DNA of 64,000 nt from Klebsiella grimontii (lineage in GTDB: Bacteria > Pseudomonadota > Gammaproteobacteria > Enterobacterales > Enterobacteriaceae): positions 248,001 to 312,000 of the forward strand of contig NZ_FZTC01000017.1 in assembly GCF_900200035.1 (NCBI RefSeq), given 5' to 3'. The notes below the pieces were generated by a model. The model did no database searches, was not told where the DNA came from, and worked only from the letters and a program-made list of their open reading frames with translations. The position numbers and the translations under genes are program-made. Positions 8,900-18,658 of the stretch are shown in pieces. Every line of letters starts with the position of its first letter. Positions within the stretch are counted from its first letter, which is position 1.

Positions 8900-9853
8900 T
8901 TAACGCATTCTCACAAGCAGCCAGATAAACCAGGGCGCGCCGATAATCGCCGTCAATACGCCTGCCGGCAGCTCAAGCGGCGGATGCAGCGTTCGCGCCA
9001 GCAGATCGGCGAGTAGCAGAACCAGCCCGCCCGTCAGCGCGGACAGGGGCAATAAATAGCGGTGGCGACCGCCGAACAGGCGACGCACAAGATGCGGCAC
9101 CACGAGGCTGATAAAGGCGATGGGGCCGCAAACCGCCACGCCGATCGACGCGAGGGCGACCGCCAGCGTCAACGCGTAGCCGTTAAGCCGGCGCACGTTG
9201 ACGCCGAGGGTTCCCGCGCGGTCGCGGCCTAACGCCAGTAGGTCAAGATCGCGGCTGAGGGCGAAGCTTAAGGGCAGCAAAATCGCCAGCAGGGGCAGGG
9301 CGATAACGACGAATGAACCGTCCCTGGCCCACAGGCTGCCGGTCAGCCACAGCAGCGCATTGTTGATCTCCTGCGGCCGGGAAAGTAAGAGGTAATCGGT
9401 CACGCTGGCCCAGCAGGCCGACAGCGCGATGCCGGTGAGTGCCAGGCGCATTGGACGGGAAAACCCGGCAAGCGCGATCGCGATCGTCATCGCTGCCATC
9501 CCGCCGATAAAGGCCAGCAGCGGCAACCACGGCAGGGGCAGGGACGGCAAAAACCACAATGCGGCCACCGAGGCCAGGCTCGCCCCGTGGTTAATTCCCA
9601 GAATGTCCGGCGAGGCCAGCGGATTATGCACCACACCCTGAACCAGCGCCCCGGAAACGGCCAGCGCGGCGCCAATAATCAGCGCCAGCACGACGCGCGG
9701 CAGGCGATATTGCATAAGGACATAGTGATACTCGCTGTCCGCATGCCATCCGCCGAGCAGCACTTGCCACGGCAGCGGGATCGCGCCCATCCGCAGCGAG
9801 AAGAGGGTTAACAGCGTCAGCGCGAGCAGTAAAAAAACGATGCGTCGTCTCAT
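8900..9853 (-). CDS. fecD: ferric citrate ABC transporter permease FecD
   Basis: A 317-residue inner-membrane permease of the FecCD/BtuC type with about nine to ten hydrophobic helices; E. coli FecD has 318 residues. Family blocks include YRLPRVVLALIIGAALAVSG, PLASPDILGINHGASLAS and GPIAFISLVVPHLVRRLFG (the coupling region facing the ATPase). The reading frame is open further upstream, but the ATG at 9853 overlaps the fecC stop codon in an ATGA junction and gives the E. coli-like start. Forms a heterodimer with FecC. Confidence 0.96.
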   Translation of the reverse strand: MRRRIVFLLLALTLLTLFSLRMGAIPLPWQVLLGGWHADSEYHYVLMQYRLPRVVLALIIGAALAVSGALVQGVVHNPLASPDILGINHGASLASVAALWFLPSLPLPWLPLLAFIGGMAAMTIAIALAGFSRPMRLALTGIALSACWASVTDYLLLSRPQEINNALLWLTGSLWARDGSFVVIALPLLAILLPLSFALSRDLDLLALGRDRAGTLGVNVRRLNGYALTLAVALASIGVAVCGPIAFISLVVPHLVRRLFGGRHRYLLPLSALTGGLVLLLADLLARTLHPPLELPAGVLTAIIGAPWFIWLLVRMR

Positions 9854-10848
9854 CCCCGCCTCCTGACCAGCCAGACAAAACAAGGCGCCCCGACCAGCGC
9901 CAGCACCGCGCCCGCCGGCAGTTCACCTGGCCAGGCCAGCGCTCTGGCGAGAATATCGGCCAGCAGCATAAGCAGGGCGCCCAACACCGCGCTCATGGGT
10001 AGAAGAAAACGATGATCGTGACCTGCGCAAAAGCGCGCCAGATGCGGAACCAGCAGGCCAATAAAGGCCACCGGCCCGGCGACGCTGACGCTGGCGCCGG
10101 TAAGCAGCAACACGGCCGCGTTGATAAGCAGGCGCAGGCGCGGCAAATTCACTCCCAGCGAATGGGCCGCGGTATCGCCGACGTTGAGCAGATTAAGCGC
10201 GTTGGCCAGCAGGAATACGCCGGGAGCAATGAGCGCGAAAAAAGGGAAAAGCTGCCAGAACTCGGCCCAGCGCACGTGAGAAACGCCGCCCGCAAGCCAG
10301 GTCAGAATGCCCCAGGCGCGATCTTCCGCCAGCAGCAGGGTCATTCTGCTCAGAGCCATGCATAGCGCCGAAAGAGCAATACCGGCGAGGATCAGCCGAT
10401 GGCGATCCAGCTGCTGGCGCCAGCCGCCGCCGGCGGTCATCACCAGCAACCAGCTTAGTCCGCCGCCGCAGGCGGCTATCAACGCCAGCGAAAAGCCTGC
10501 CAGCGGCGCCGGACTGAAGGCGCTGGTCAGCGCTATCGCCAGCGCCGCGCCGCTATTAATGCCCAGCAGCGAAGGCGACGCCAGCGGGTTATGGGTGAGC
10601 GTTTGCAATAAGGCCCCGGACATTGCCAGCGAGGCGCCGAGCATTATCGCTACCAGGCTGCGGGGCAGGCGCAGGTTAAGCACCAGCGCCTCCGCAAGCG
10701 CAGGCGTATCTGGCGCCAGCAGGGCGTGAAGCGCGTTTAACGGCGAAATCGGGATCGGCGAATAGCAGAACAGGCTCAACCAGAACAGGCCGGTGAGCGC
10801 CAGCAGCGGCAATCCCCAGATAAAGCGCGCGCGATGGAAGAGTTTCAT
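9850..10848 (-). CDS. fecC: ferric citrate ABC transporter permease FecC
   Basis: A 332-residue polytopic permease, partner of FecD. It has the same family blocks (LRLPRSLVAIMLGASLAMSG, NPLASPSLLGINSGAALA, GPVAFIGLLVPHLARFC). The start codon overlaps the fecB stop in an ATGA arrangement and the stop overlaps fecD in the same way, showing tight translational coupling. Together FecC, FecD and FecE bring iron delivered by FecB across the inner membrane. Confidence 0.96.
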   Translation of the reverse strand: MKLFHRARFIWGLPLLALTGLFWLSLFCYSPIPISPLNALHALLAPDTPALAEALVLNLRLPRSLVAIMLGASLAMSGALLQTLTHNPLASPSLLGINSGAALAIALTSAFSPAPLAGFSLALIAACGGGLSWLLVMTAGGGWRQQLDRHRLILAGIALSALCMALSRMTLLLAEDRAWGILTWLAGGVSHVRWAEFWQLFPFFALIAPGVFLLANALNLLNVGDTAAHSLGVNLPRLRLLINAAVLLLTGASVSVAGPVAFIGLLVPHLARFCAGHDHRFLLPMSAVLGALLMLLADILARALAWPGELPAGAVLALVGAPCFVWLVRRRG

Positions 10849-11747
10849 GGCGCGATATCGACGGCCTGGTGGTGGACGATTTTCACCATATCGCTGGCGA
10901 TACGCTCGGCGGCAACGATCCCGCGCATCCGCGCCCAGCTGTCGCTATCGACGGCGGCGACCTGCTGTTTTTGCTCGGCCTGCAGAATTGGCCACAGCGC
11001 GTCCTGCTGCCATTTTGTGACGATGCTTTCAGCGCGGTAGTGGGCGACCAGCAGCCATTGCGGATTTAGCGCCAGCAGCTGTTCGAGATTTATCGCCGCC
11101 ATCGGCGCGCCGCCGTTCGGCAGCGGAACCTTCAGGCCAAGGGCCGCCAGCACGCTGCCGGTATAGGTTTGCGATGAATGAAGATTAAACTGCTGTTCGC
11201 GCGAGGTGCCAAACAGCACGCTGGCGCCAGCCGGCAGCTGACGGGAAAACGCCGCCATTTTTTGCCGGTGCTGCGCCAGACGCCGCTGCATCTCCTCGTC
11301 CTGACCCACGACTTTGCCGATAATCGCCGCGGACTGCAGGTTCTCTTCCCAGGTTTCATTGCGCGATTTCAATAGCAGTACCGGGGCAATCTGCCGCAGG
11401 GCGGCGTAGATCCCGGCATGGCGGCTGCTATCGGCAACGATCAGGTCGGGATGCAGCGCGCTAATTGCTTCCAGCGAAGGCTGAGCGCGGGTGCCCACCG
11501 ACTGCCAGGGCTTCAGGCGCGCGCGTACGTCCGACAGAATACGCGACGGATCGTTGTCATCGGCCACGCCAATCGGGCTGACGTTGACCGCCGCCAGCGC
11601 GTCGACGAAGGAGAGCTCAAGCACGACGATGCGCTGCGGCGTTTTATCAAGCGTAAAGCGACCGTGCTCATCCTGCACGGTGACGGCGAATACCGGGCCT
11701 GCCAGAAACAGCAGGCTGAAAATACACAGGCGAACAAGGCTAAACAT
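10845..11747 (-). CDS. fecB: periplasmic iron(III)-dicitrate-binding protein
   Basis: A 300-residue periplasmic binding protein of the helical-backbone (type III) class. The N-terminal signal peptide (MFSLVRLCIFSLLFLAGPVFA) is followed by VTVQDEHGRFTLDKTPQRIV, the usual start of mature FecB. It captures iron citrate after FecA transport and hands it to FecCD. A longer frame begins at 11795, but ATG 11747 has GGGAG six bases upstream and opens directly with a signal peptide, so it is preferred. Fourth letter of the fec operon; overlaps fecC by four bases. (The two quoted stretches are adjacent.). Confidence 0.96.
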   Translation of the reverse strand: MFSLVRLCIFSLLFLAGPVFAVTVQDEHGRFTLDKTPQRIVVLELSFVDALAAVNVSPIGVADDNDPSRILSDVRARLKPWQSVGTRAQPSLEAISALHPDLIVADSSRHAGIYAALRQIAPVLLLKSRNETWEENLQSAAIIGKVVGQDEEMQRRLAQHRQKMAAFSRQLPAGASVLFGTSREQQFNLHSSQTYTGSVLAALGLKVPLPNGGAPMAAINLEQLLALNPQWLLVAHYRAESIVTKWQQDALWPILQAEQKQQVAAVDSDSWARMRGIVAAERIASDMVKIVHHQAVDIAP

Positions 11748-11805
11748 AATCAACTCCCGTTTTCCGGACAGGGCGCTAATACCGCTGTCCGGCAATCCAT
11801 TCTCA

Positions 11806-14136
11806 TCAGAACTTCATCGACCCTTGCAGGTACAGCGTGCGCGGCTGGCCGGCGTAAAGCCCTTTGTTGTTATCGTCGTATGAGCGGGTGTAGTACTCAT
11901 GATCGAAGATGTTTTTCACCCCCAGCGCGAGATTGAGATTGGCCATCTGCGGGCCAAAGTCGTAGGCCACCCGAGCGCCCCACAGCATATAGCCGGGAAT
12001 ACGGCCGGTGCTGCCATCGGCGCTTTCGGCAACGGTATTGGCGTTATCGGCAAACTGGCTGGACTGGAAGTCGCTGTTGAGGTTAAACGTCCAGCTGCCG
12101 GGCTTGTAATCGACGCCAAAGCTGCCTTTGTGTTTCGGCGAGAAGGGAACCTGATTGCCGTAGGTATCGCCCTTTTCGCGGATTTCAGCGTTGACGTACG
12201 CATAGCTGGCGTAGAGCGAGAGATTATCAAGGGCGGGTGAAAGCTCGCCGAGAGAGTAACGGGTTTGCGCTTCCAGGCCGCTATGACGCGTTTTACCCCG
12301 GGCGGTCACCGTGTCATTGGTCTGGTTGGAGTCGTACTGATTATTGAAGTTGATCAGGAACAGCCCCATTTCGGCGGTCAGCGCCCCGTCGTCGTAGCGG
12401 GTGCCGACTTCCCAGGTGCGCGCTTTTTCCGGTTCCACATTGCCGCTTTGCACAGCCTTGCCAATCTGGCTGTACTGTACGGTGCCGAATGAACCTTCTG
12501 TATTGGCATAAAGATTCCAGCTGTCGGTGAGGTGATAGAGAACGTTCAGCGCCGGGAGCGGGGCGTTATAGCTGACCCGTTCGCGGGTGCCCAGCAGAGC
12601 GTTGTCCTGATAAGACGCAATGTGCTCGAAGCGCATCCCTGGCGTAATCGTCCAGTTGCCGATATCCACACGATCGTCGATATACCAGGCGTGCGCTTCG
12701 GTGCCGGAGCGGGTATCGCGATCGTACGGGCTGGCGGAGCTGGGCAGCTCGCCGCTGGTGGTAGCGGTGTAGTAACGCATTTCGTGGGTCGATTCGTTGA
12801 CGTAGCGATAGCCGACGCCGACTTCGTGGGCGGATGGGCCGATCATAAAGCTTTGGCTGTAGCGCGGTTCGATGCCGCGGACCCAGTATTCGCGCGGGGA
12901 GAGGGTAATGCGCTTGCCCTGTTCCAGGTAGCCGCTGCGCAGGGTGTGCGTATAGAACCCCTGAATATTAAACTTATGCTGCGCATCCGGCTGAAACTGG
13001 TAGCCGAGGCTGGCGAGCTGACGACGCCCCCAGAAGCGGTCGTAAGGTCGGGTCGACTGCCAGCGGTCGGCGTTATAGTCGGCGCGAGAGAGGCCGCCGG
13101 GCATATCGGCTTCGCCGTCGTAGTATTGCAGCAGGCTGTTAAAAGTATGCACTTCGTTGGGCGCGTATTTGCTTTTCAGCATCACATCATCAATCCGCGT
13201 CGCGCTGCGTTCGCGCCAGTCGCTGCCGCGGGTGCCAGAATAGAGCAGAGCGGAGCCGAAACCGTTTTCCGCCGTGCCGCCGATCGCGAAGTTATGCGTC
13301 TCTTTCGGGTTGTTTTGCGACGAGGTGGGGCTGAGCTGTCCTTCAACGCTGCCCTCAATGCCAAAATTCTCGGGGATTGCGCGGGTGACGAAGTTCACCA
13401 CGCCGCCGACGCTCTGCGGCCCGTAGCGCACCGCGCCGCCGCCGCGCACGACATCGATGGCGTCCATATTGCCGAGCGAGACCGGCGCCAAAGAAAGCTG
13501 CGGCTGGCCGTAGGGGGCGAAGGGAACCGGAATACCGTCCATCAGCACCGTGGAACGGCTGGCAAGGCGCGGATTGAGGCCGCGAATACCAAAGTTCATC
13601 GCCAGATCGTGACTGCCGGTACCGGTATTTTCCGGCGCGTTAACGCCGGGGATCCGGTTCAGCACTTCGCGCATCGTGGCGGCGCCGGTTTTGCCGAAAT
13701 CCCCCCGACGGATAACGTCGCGGGCGCCGGCGTGTTCAAAGACATCGTTTTCGCGCGCGTCGCCGAGCCAGTCCCCGACGACGGTGAGGGTGGATTCTGA
13801 ACTAACGGGCGCGGGCTCCAGGGTCCAGACATTCTTGCCCAGCGGCTTTAGCCGTAATCCGCTGCCGTTCAGCAACGTATGCAGGCCCTCTTCGGTTTCA
13901 AAGCTGCCGTGCAGGCCCGGGCTATGCTTGCCGCGCGTCAGGCTGGCGTCGGCAGAGAGCGTGATACCGCTGCGGGCGGCGTACTGGTTTAGTACGGTAT
14001 CTAAATCTCCGGCGGCAATATCAAACTGCGCGGCGGCAAATGCCGGCGCGGCAGCCAGCGCCGCGAACGGCAGCAGGCTTAAACGGATGGCCATCACCAG
14101 AGGCATCGGTTTGCGTAAAACGCGTACGGGCGTCAT
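11806..14136 (-). CDS. fecA: TonB-dependent ferric citrate outer-membrane receptor and transducer
   Basis: A 776-residue outer-membrane receptor very close to E. coli FecA (774). Order of parts: signal peptide to about residue 33, N-terminal STN signalling domain ([20 protein letters not shown] onward, to about 110), TonB box region around STLTVVGD, plug domain with [18 protein letters not shown] and [20 protein letters not shown], then the 22-strand barrel ending in an aromatic residue (GSMKF). It imports ferric dicitrate with energy from TonB-ExbBD, and its STN domain reports substrate binding to FecR. The ATG at 14136 is preferred to 14169 because it matches the family start and follows GTGGAG. 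The gene has its own FecI-type promoter. Confidence 0.97.
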   Translation of the reverse strand: MTPVRVLRKPMPLVMAIRLSLLPFAALAAAPAFAAAQFDIAAGDLDTVLNQYAARSGITLSADASLTRGKHSPGLHGSFETEEGLHTLLNGSGLRLKPLGKNVWTLEPAPVSSESTLTVVGDWLGDARENDVFEHAGARDVIRRGDFGKTGAATMREVLNRIPGVNAPENTGTGSHDLAMNFGIRGLNPRLASRSTVLMDGIPVPFAPYGQPQLSLAPVSLGNMDAIDVVRGGGAVRYGPQSVGGVVNFVTRAIPENFGIEGSVEGQLSPTSSQNNPKETHNFAIGGTAENGFGSALLYSGTRGSDWRERSATRIDDVMLKSKYAPNEVHTFNSLLQYYDGEADMPGGLSRADYNADRWQSTRPYDRFWGRRQLASLGYQFQPDAQHKFNIQGFYTHTLRSGYLEQGKRITLSPREYWVRGIEPRYSQSFMIGPSAHEVGVGYRYVNESTHEMRYYTATTSGELPSSASPYDRDTRSGTEAHAWYIDDRVDIGNWTITPGMRFEHIASYQDNALLGTRERVSYNAPLPALNVLYHLTDSWNLYANTEGSFGTVQYSQIGKAVQSGNVEPEKARTWEVGTRYDDGALTAEMGLFLINFNNQYDSNQTNDTVTARGKTRHSGLEAQTRYSLGELSPALDNLSLYASYAYVNAEIREKGDTYGNQVPFSPKHKGSFGVDYKPGSWTFNLNSDFQSSQFADNANTVAESADGSTGRIPGYMLWGARVAYDFGPQMANLNLALGVKNIFDHEYYTRSYDDNNKGLYAGQPRTLYLQGSMKF

Positions 14137-14189
14137 GTTTTCTCCACGATCGTTTTTGGTTGTATTCACCTAATAAGTCGAACGAGCAG

Positions 14190-14224
14190 GGGAAAAGGGA
14201 CAAAGGAGAATGAGAATTTTTTCG
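14190..14224 (-). promoter_or_regulatory. FecI-dependent promoter of fecA
   Basis: On the reverse strand, between fecR and fecA, the sequence runs CGAAAAAATTCTC, a spacer, then TTTGTCCC and CTCGTTCGACT. This resembles the E. coli fecA promoter as I recall it (GGAAA-type -35, TGTCCT-type -10, then the conserved CTCGTTCGACT downstream). The match is from memory and not from an alignment. Confidence 0.65.
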
Positions 14225-14232
14225 TTTTTTTC

Positions 14233-15180
14233 TCAGGCCGCGGCGAGCGTGACCCAGTAGCGGGTGACAAACCGCAATTTAATCGGCAGCGTTTGCGCGA
14301 TGACCTGCAGGATGGCGTCCGGATCGCGCAGCGGAAAGGTGCCGCTCAGGCGTAAATCAGCCACGGCGGGATCGCAGCGCAGCACTCCGGTGCGATAGCG
14401 GGCGAGGGTGGCGACTACCTCGCTCAGCGCGGTATCGCGAAAGGTCAGCACGCCTCGGGTCCAGCTATCCTCGCCGCCGTTGAGCTTCACCAGAGCGGCG
14501 AAACGATCGCGGGTAAACCACAGGCTTTCCCCGGCGTTAACGATTTGGGCGCCGCCGGACGGTAAAACGGCTTCTACGGCATGCTGCTGTACCGCCAGCC
14601 GGGTGCCGCCGGCAAACTGACGGACGGTGAATTCGGTGCCGAGCGCGGTGAGGGTGCCTTCGCGGGTTTGCACCCGGAATGGCCGCCGCCGGCTGTCTTG
14701 AGCGGTGGTGATGGCGATTTCGCCATAGCGTAAATGCACCATCCGCTGCCGGGCGTCAAAACGGACATCGGCGGCACTTTCGCTATTCAGGGTTAACAGC
14801 GTACCGTCGGCAAGCCGCTGCTGGCGCGGCATACCCTTCGCCGTTCGGTAGTCGGCGCGCAGCCCCTCCGCCAGCTCGGACTCCCAGAGCCGCCAGCCGC
14901 CGCCGGCGACCAGTAAAAGCAGCAGCCCTTTCAGCACGTGACGACGCGCCAGGCGGCTATCGTGAAGGGCGCGGCTGGCCAGCCCGCCCGGCAACTGCCC
15001 CATCTGCTGGCGCAGGTTTTCTACCTGCTGCCACGCCCACTGATTTTCGTTGTTTTGTTCATACCACTGCTGCCAGCGGGCCTCCTGCTGCGGGCTCACG
15101 CGCCCGTCGCTGAGGACCGCGTACCAGTGCGAAGCGGAACGCAGCGCCTGACGACGGGAGTCGCTTAGCATTGGTTTCAC
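14233..15180 (-). CDS. fecR: transmembrane anti-sigma/signal transducer FecR
   Basis: A 315-residue inner-membrane regulator that passes the ferric citrate signal from FecA to the sigma factor FecI. The N-terminal cytoplasmic part (about 1-80) contains the conserved WQQWYEQN and [10 protein letters not shown] segment that binds FecI. One membrane helix follows ([15 protein letters not shown], about 85-100), then a periplasmic FecR domain with [20 protein letters not shown] and [12 protein letters not shown]. The start is GTG and overlaps the fecI stop codon (GTGA); it aligns with the E. coli start better than the ATG three codons on. Confidence 0.95.
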   Translation of the reverse strand: MKPMLSDSRRQALRSASHWYAVLSDGRVSPQQEARWQQWYEQNNENQWAWQQVENLRQQMGQLPGGLASRALHDSRLARRHVLKGLLLLLVAGGGWRLWESELAEGLRADYRTAKGMPRQQRLADGTLLTLNSESAADVRFDARQRMVHLRYGEIAITTAQDSRRRPFRVQTREGTLTALGTEFTVRQFAGGTRLAVQQHAVEAVLPSGGAQIVNAGESLWFTRDRFAALVKLNGGEDSWTRGVLTFRDTALSEVVATLARYRTGVLRCDPAVADLRLSGTFPLRDPDAILQVIAQTLPIKLRFVTRYWVTLAAA

Positions 15181-15698
15181 AGGCCATTCTCCAGACGAAA
15201 CAGCAGGCAGTGCTCGGTGGCTTTCGCGATATATTTCTTAACCGAACTGACGGAAACCGCCAGGCGGCTGGCGATGTCGGCGTAGGTCAATCCTTCAAGC
15301 TGCGAGAGTAAAAAGGCCTCCCGGGCTTTGACGTTAAGCCCGTCCAGCATGGCGTCAATCTGCTGTAACAATTCAAGCTGGCTTTGTCGCTGTTCCGGGG
15401 AAGGGGAGAGTTCTTCCGGTAGCTGAGAGAGCATCTCGAGCCATGCGCGCTCCAGCGCATTTCGGCGGAACAGATCGATCATCACCCGATTGGCAATTGT
15501 GCAAAGAAAAGATTTTGGGTCGCGAATGGTCGACAGCGACCCGCCGGCCATAATTCGGACAAAGGTATCCTGCGCTACGTCGTCGGCGTCATAAACGGAT
15601 TGCAGCTTATGGGTAAGCCATTTTTTCAGCCAGCCGTGATGGTCGCTATACAGCGAGGCAAGCGTCAGCGGAGAGGCGATGGCGGAAGAAGGGGACAT
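15177..15698 (-). CDS. fecI: ECF sigma factor FecI
   Basis: A 173-residue extracytoplasmic-function sigma factor that directs RNA polymerase to fecA. Region 2 is recognisable in [14 protein letters not shown] and [12 protein letters not shown], and region 4 in [20 protein letters not shown] followed by [18 protein letters not shown] (helix-turn-helix). Its stop overlaps the start of fecR. The upstream Fur box indicates repression of the regulators when iron is plentiful, so fecA is switched on only with low iron and citrate present. Confidence 0.96.
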   Translation of the reverse strand: MSPSSAIASPLTLASLYSDHHGWLKKWLTHKLQSVYDADDVAQDTFVRIMAGGSLSTIRDPKSFLCTIANRVMIDLFRRNALERAWLEMLSQLPEELSPSPEQRQSQLELLQQIDAMLDGLNVKAREAFLLSQLEGLTYADIASRLAVSVSSVKKYIAKATEHCLLFRLENGL

Positions 15699-15741
15699 AG
15701 CCAGGTTCAGAAAAGTTGATCAATACGGCATATATTAATAT

Positions 15742-15760
15742 GAGAATGGTTATCATTTCA
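15742..15760 (-). promoter_or_regulatory. Fur box and promoter of fecIR
   Basis: GAGAATGGTTATCATTTCA matches the 19-base Fur consensus at 13 positions. It lies between a TTGAAA -35 candidate (15757-15762, reverse strand) and a TAATAT -10 candidate about 18 bases further on, so a bound Fur protein would block fecI transcription. Confidence 0.75.
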
Positions 15761-16576
15761 ATTGAAGCGCGATCGTCACGGCGCGATACCGCACAATAGT
15801 AACGATAAGTTATTGTTAAATATTGAATAGATTTTTATGCCGATCGCGGAATTGGCTTCAAATCAGCTGAATGCACACAGGCGCTTAAAATTGTCTGCAA
15901 CGGGCGGGGTGTTGAAGAGCGAGAAACGTCCGGGATTTGTAAGTATGATGCGCTTTTTTCCACGCCAGAAAAGGCACCTTAACTTTATTGCCTGCTGTTC
16001 TGTTAAAGTAACGGAGGTAAAAAGTCTGAAATAACCTGCGGCAATATCGATAATTGTCGATAAATATTAATTATTGTCAGGAAACTAAAATAAGCTGATT
16101 CTTATTTTAGGCTTTACTCCTGGATTCCTTTTAAATATTTCTCTTTTATGTCAGTGAGGCTTATAGAACATAAAGGAATAGCGTATCGGCAAACGTTGTT
16201 AAATGGATAACGGAGAGGAAAGCCTACCCCGATCTCGCCGGGTCCCAGGTGCCGCGCGGTACGGTTTCAGCGGCGCTTAGCGGGGCTGAAGCCGCCGCGT
16301 TCTGGTCTGCTGGCACGCCGCTTCATGTTGAATGATTAGCGTGTTAATCATTCTTGTGATGGATATTTGTTGACTATTCTTCATTTTTTATTTTACATTT
16401 TGTTACAAGTGTGCTGGTATTGTGTTTTTTGCTACTGGGCTCTTTTTTTACTTGCCGGAGTGAATTTACCAGGATTATTATTGTCTGAACTGCTACACGT
16501 ACCGCCTAATGACAGATGAAGGGACTCGTTTTTTCCTTAAGCGTTACCTCGTGTTCTAATGTTTACAGGAAAAAAC
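15761..16576. other. AT-rich intergenic region between fecI and lpxP
   Basis: About 800 bases with no convincing gene. A 65-codon plus-strand frame (15837-16034) lacks a ribosome site and any family resemblance. Visible structure: a perfect ten-base inverted repeat CTAAAATAAG/CTTATTTTAG with a six-base loop at 16085-16110; a GC-rich patch at about 16225-16325 that differs sharply from its surroundings and holds a roughly 40-codon stop-terminated frame that could be a gene remnant; and an eight-base inverted repeat AATGATTA/TAATCATT at 16331-16352. The last 200 bases, very AT-rich, probably form the lpxP promoter and leader. No transposase remnant was seen. Confidence 0.55.
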
Positions 16577-17491
16577 ATGTCTTACGCTTTTAATAAAAAA
16601 CTGCTTCATCCCCGTAATTGGGGGACCTGGTTTGGCCTGGGCGTGCTCTGGCTTATCGTCCAGCTCCCTTATCCCGTATTGCATCTTATCGGTACCAGCG
16701 CCGGTCGCGCATCCCGGCGCTTCCTTAAGCGTCGTGAGCATATCGCCAGACGTAATCTCGAACTTTGCTTCCCCACGATGTCGCCCGCGGCGCGCGAAAA
16801 GCTTATTGAGCAGAACTTCATGTCACTAGGGATGGGCCTGATCGAAACGGGCATGGCATGGTTCTGGAGCGATGAACGCGTCAAGAAATGGTTTGACGTC
16901 GAAGGCATGGTTAATCTCAACAATGCCCTGAGCGAACAAAAAGGCGTGATGGTTGTCGGCGTCCACTTTATGTCTCTTGAGCTGGGCGGCCGTACGATGG
17001 GGCTGTGTCGTCCGATGATGGCGACCTACCGTCCGCACAATAGCCCGTTAATGGAGTGGGTGCAGACGCGCGGTCGTTTGCGCTCGAACAAGGCGATGAT
17101 CGACCGTCGTAATTTATCCGGTCTGGTGCATGCCCTAAAGTCGGGTGAAGCGGTGTGGTTTGCGCCGGATCAGGACTACGGTCCGAAGGGGAGCGTATTT
17201 GCCCCGTTCTTCTCGGTACAGCAGGCCGCAACGACCAACGGCACCTACGTGCTCTCTCGTTTATCGGGCGCGAAAATGCTCACCATCAGCATGGTGCGTA
17301 AAGCGGATCGCCGGGGTTATAGCCTGCACATCAGCGACGTAATGAGCGACTATCCTGGCGAAGATAAACAGGATGCGGCAAGCTATATTAATAAGGTTAT
17401 TGAGAAAGAAATCCTGCGCGCGCCGGAGCAGTATCTATGGGTTCACCGCCGCTTTAAAACCCGTCCGCTGGGTGAAACTTCGCTCTATTAA
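16577..17491 (+). CDS. lpxP: lipid A palmitoleoyl (late) acyltransferase LpxP
   Basis: A 304-residue inner-membrane acyltransferase that adds a secondary acyl chain to the lipid A precursor, typically palmitoleate at low temperature. It follows the LpxL/LpxP layout: LLHPRNWGTWFGLGVLWL with an N-terminal membrane helix, then the catalytic HxxxxE motif in GVHFMSLELGG, and C-terminal APEQYLWVHRRFKTRP. Residues such as MMATYRPHNSPLMEWVQTR resemble E. coli LpxP more than LpxL. The ATG at 16577 is chosen because AGGA lies six bases before it and the length fits; an ATG at 16559 is in frame. A long AT-rich leader precedes it, which suits cold regulation, though this is inference. Confidence 0.88.
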   Translation: MSYAFNKKLLHPRNWGTWFGLGVLWLIVQLPYPVLHLIGTSAGRASRRFLKRREHIARRNLELCFPTMSPAAREKLIEQNFMSLGMGLIETGMAWFWSDERVKKWFDVEGMVNLNNALSEQKGVMVVGVHFMSLELGGRTMGLCRPMMATYRPHNSPLMEWVQTRGRLRSNKAMIDRRNLSGLVHALKSGEAVWFAPDQDYGPKGSVFAPFFSVQQAATTNGTYVLSRLSGAKMLTISMVRKADRRGYSLHISDVMSDYPGEDKQDAASYINKVIEKEILRAPEQYLWVHRRFKTRPLGETSLY

Positions 17492-17519
17492 GGCATCCGC
17501 ACTCGCGGCGCTTTCAAAA

Positions 17520-17558
17520 TGGTCCCGGTTGCGTTAACGTGCGCGGGATCATATTTTG
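17520..17558 (+). terminator. possible terminator of lpxP
   Basis: An imperfect stem (TGGTCCCG paired with CGGGATCA, plus inner GCG/CGC pairs) is followed by ATATTTTGTT. It lies just after lpxP and before the leuE ribosome site; the stem has mismatches, so this is tentative. Confidence 0.4.
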
Positions 17559-17579
17559 TTGTAAGCGAAGGAGTGCGTT

Positions 17580-18218
17580 GTGTTCGCTGAGTTTGGTGTA
17601 CTGAATTACCTGACCTACCTGGTTGGGGCTATCTTTATCATCCTGGTTCCCGGCCCGAATACCTTTTTTGTCCTCAAGACCGGCGTCGCCCACGGCGTCA
17701 GGAAAGGGTATCTGGCGGCCGCTGGCGTATTTATCGGTGATGCGGTGCTGATGTTCCTGGCTTTTGCCGGGGTTGCGACGCTTATCAAGACCACGCCGGT
17801 ACTGTTCAATATCGTTCGATACCTGGGGGCGATTTATCTGCTGTGGATGGGCGGTAAGATGCTCTACGCGGTGTTAACCCAGCGTGACGGTCATTCGTCT
17901 GCTGATTCCGAGCCGGGGAGCGCGATTCTTAAACGTTCGCTGACCCTCAGCCTGACGAATCCAAAGGCCATTCTTTTTTATGTCTCATTCTTCGTGCAGT
18001 TTATTGACGTCAGCGCCAAAACGCCCGGGCTGGCGTTCTTTATCCTGGCGTTGACCCTGGAGATTATTAGCTTCATCTATATGAGCTTTCTGATCCTCTC
18101 CGGCTCGTTCGTTACGCGTTACGTGAAGACGAAAAAGAAACTGGCGAAAATCGGCAACAGTCTGATAGGCCTTGTATTTGTTGGTTTTGCCGCCCGTCTG
18201 GCGACGCTGCAGTCGTAA
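17580..18218 (+). CDS. leuE: leucine efflux protein LeuE
   Basis: A 212-residue inner-membrane exporter of the LysE/RhtB family with about six hydrophobic helices; exports leucine and related amino acids. The N-terminal [19 protein letters not shown] is the family hallmark, and [20 protein letters not shown] is conserved. It starts with GTG, with GGAG upstream, as the N terminus [19 protein letters not shown] aligns with E. coli LeuE. In E. coli leuE borders the yea/yoa genes that follow here, so local gene order is kept. Confidence 0.93.
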   Translation: MFAEFGVLNYLTYLVGAIFIILVPGPNTFFVLKTGVAHGVRKGYLAAAGVFIGDAVLMFLAFAGVATLIKTTPVLFNIVRYLGAIYLLWMGGKMLYAVLTQRDGHSSADSEPGSAILKRSLTLSLTNPKAILFYVSFFVQFIDVSAKTPGLAFFILALTLEIISFIYMSFLILSGSFVTRYVKTKKKLAKIGNSLIGLVFVGFAARLATLQS

Positions 18219-18346
18219 TCGTTGCGGCCGGGACGTGCGACCGGCCCGATAGCGATTGGCTCTTTCTTGTAACAAAACTCCTTCAATTTTGATTGCATTG
18301 GTGTTACATATACAGCCGATTATCGTTCAGAAAAAAGGGAACCCGG

Positions 18347-18610
18347 ATGATTCTGCAGAAACTCACCAGCAATAAAAATAGCAAGAAGTTCTTTTTGTCG
18401 ATAGCGGCGATATTCGCCATCGCGCTTATCGTGGTTGGGCGTGCGACCTTCGGCGGCGTGGTGAGCGAATACAATATGCCTTACTCAGAGTGGACGACGT
18501 CAATGTTCTTCCTGCAGGGGGCGATGGTGACGGTTTATAGCATTGTGTTTACGCTGCTGTTCTCTATCCCGCTGGGTTTCCTCTTTTTAGGTTCCGACCG
18601 TCGGGACTGA
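18347..18610 (+). CDS. small two-helix membrane protein (possibly DUF2534)
   Basis: An 87-residue protein with two strong hydrophobic segments: residues about 14-31 (FFLSIAAIFAIALIVVG) and about 52-82 (FFLQGAMVTVYSIVFTLLFS and following). Both ends are charged and short. The ATG at 18347 has GGGAACCCGG just before it; a longer frame from 18293 has no ribosome site. It resembles small enteric inner-membrane proteins grouped as DUF2534, but I cannot confirm that family by eye. Function unknown. It sits alone between leuE and a hairpin that separates it from the convergent lipoprotein gene. Confidence 0.7.
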   Translation: MILQKLTSNKNSKKFFLSIAAIFAIALIVVGRATFGGVVSEYNMPYSEWTTSMFFLQGAMVTVYSIVFTLLFSIPLGFLFLGSDRRD

Positions 18611-18619
18611 TCCCATGCA

Positions 18620-18645
18620 ATAAGGCGAACCGAAGTTCGCCTTAT
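18620..18645. terminator. bidirectional hairpin between convergent genes
   Basis: An eleven-base perfect stem (ATAAGGCGAAC/GTTCGCCTTAT) closed by a CGAA loop lies between the ends of two convergent genes. T runs on either side are short, so termination is likely but not certain. Confidence 0.6.
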
Positions 18646-18658
18646 GATGTTGTCCGCT

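Noticed and set aside
12532-13800. 422-codon plus-strand open frame inside fecA
   Set aside because: It is antisense to the well-supported fecA gene. Long shadow frames are common in GC-rich DNA and its translation has no recognisable domain.
15837-16034. 65-codon plus-strand frame between fecI and lpxP
   Set aside because: No ribosome site, no signal or family motif, unusual residue mix, and placement in AT-rich spacer; looks like a chance frame.
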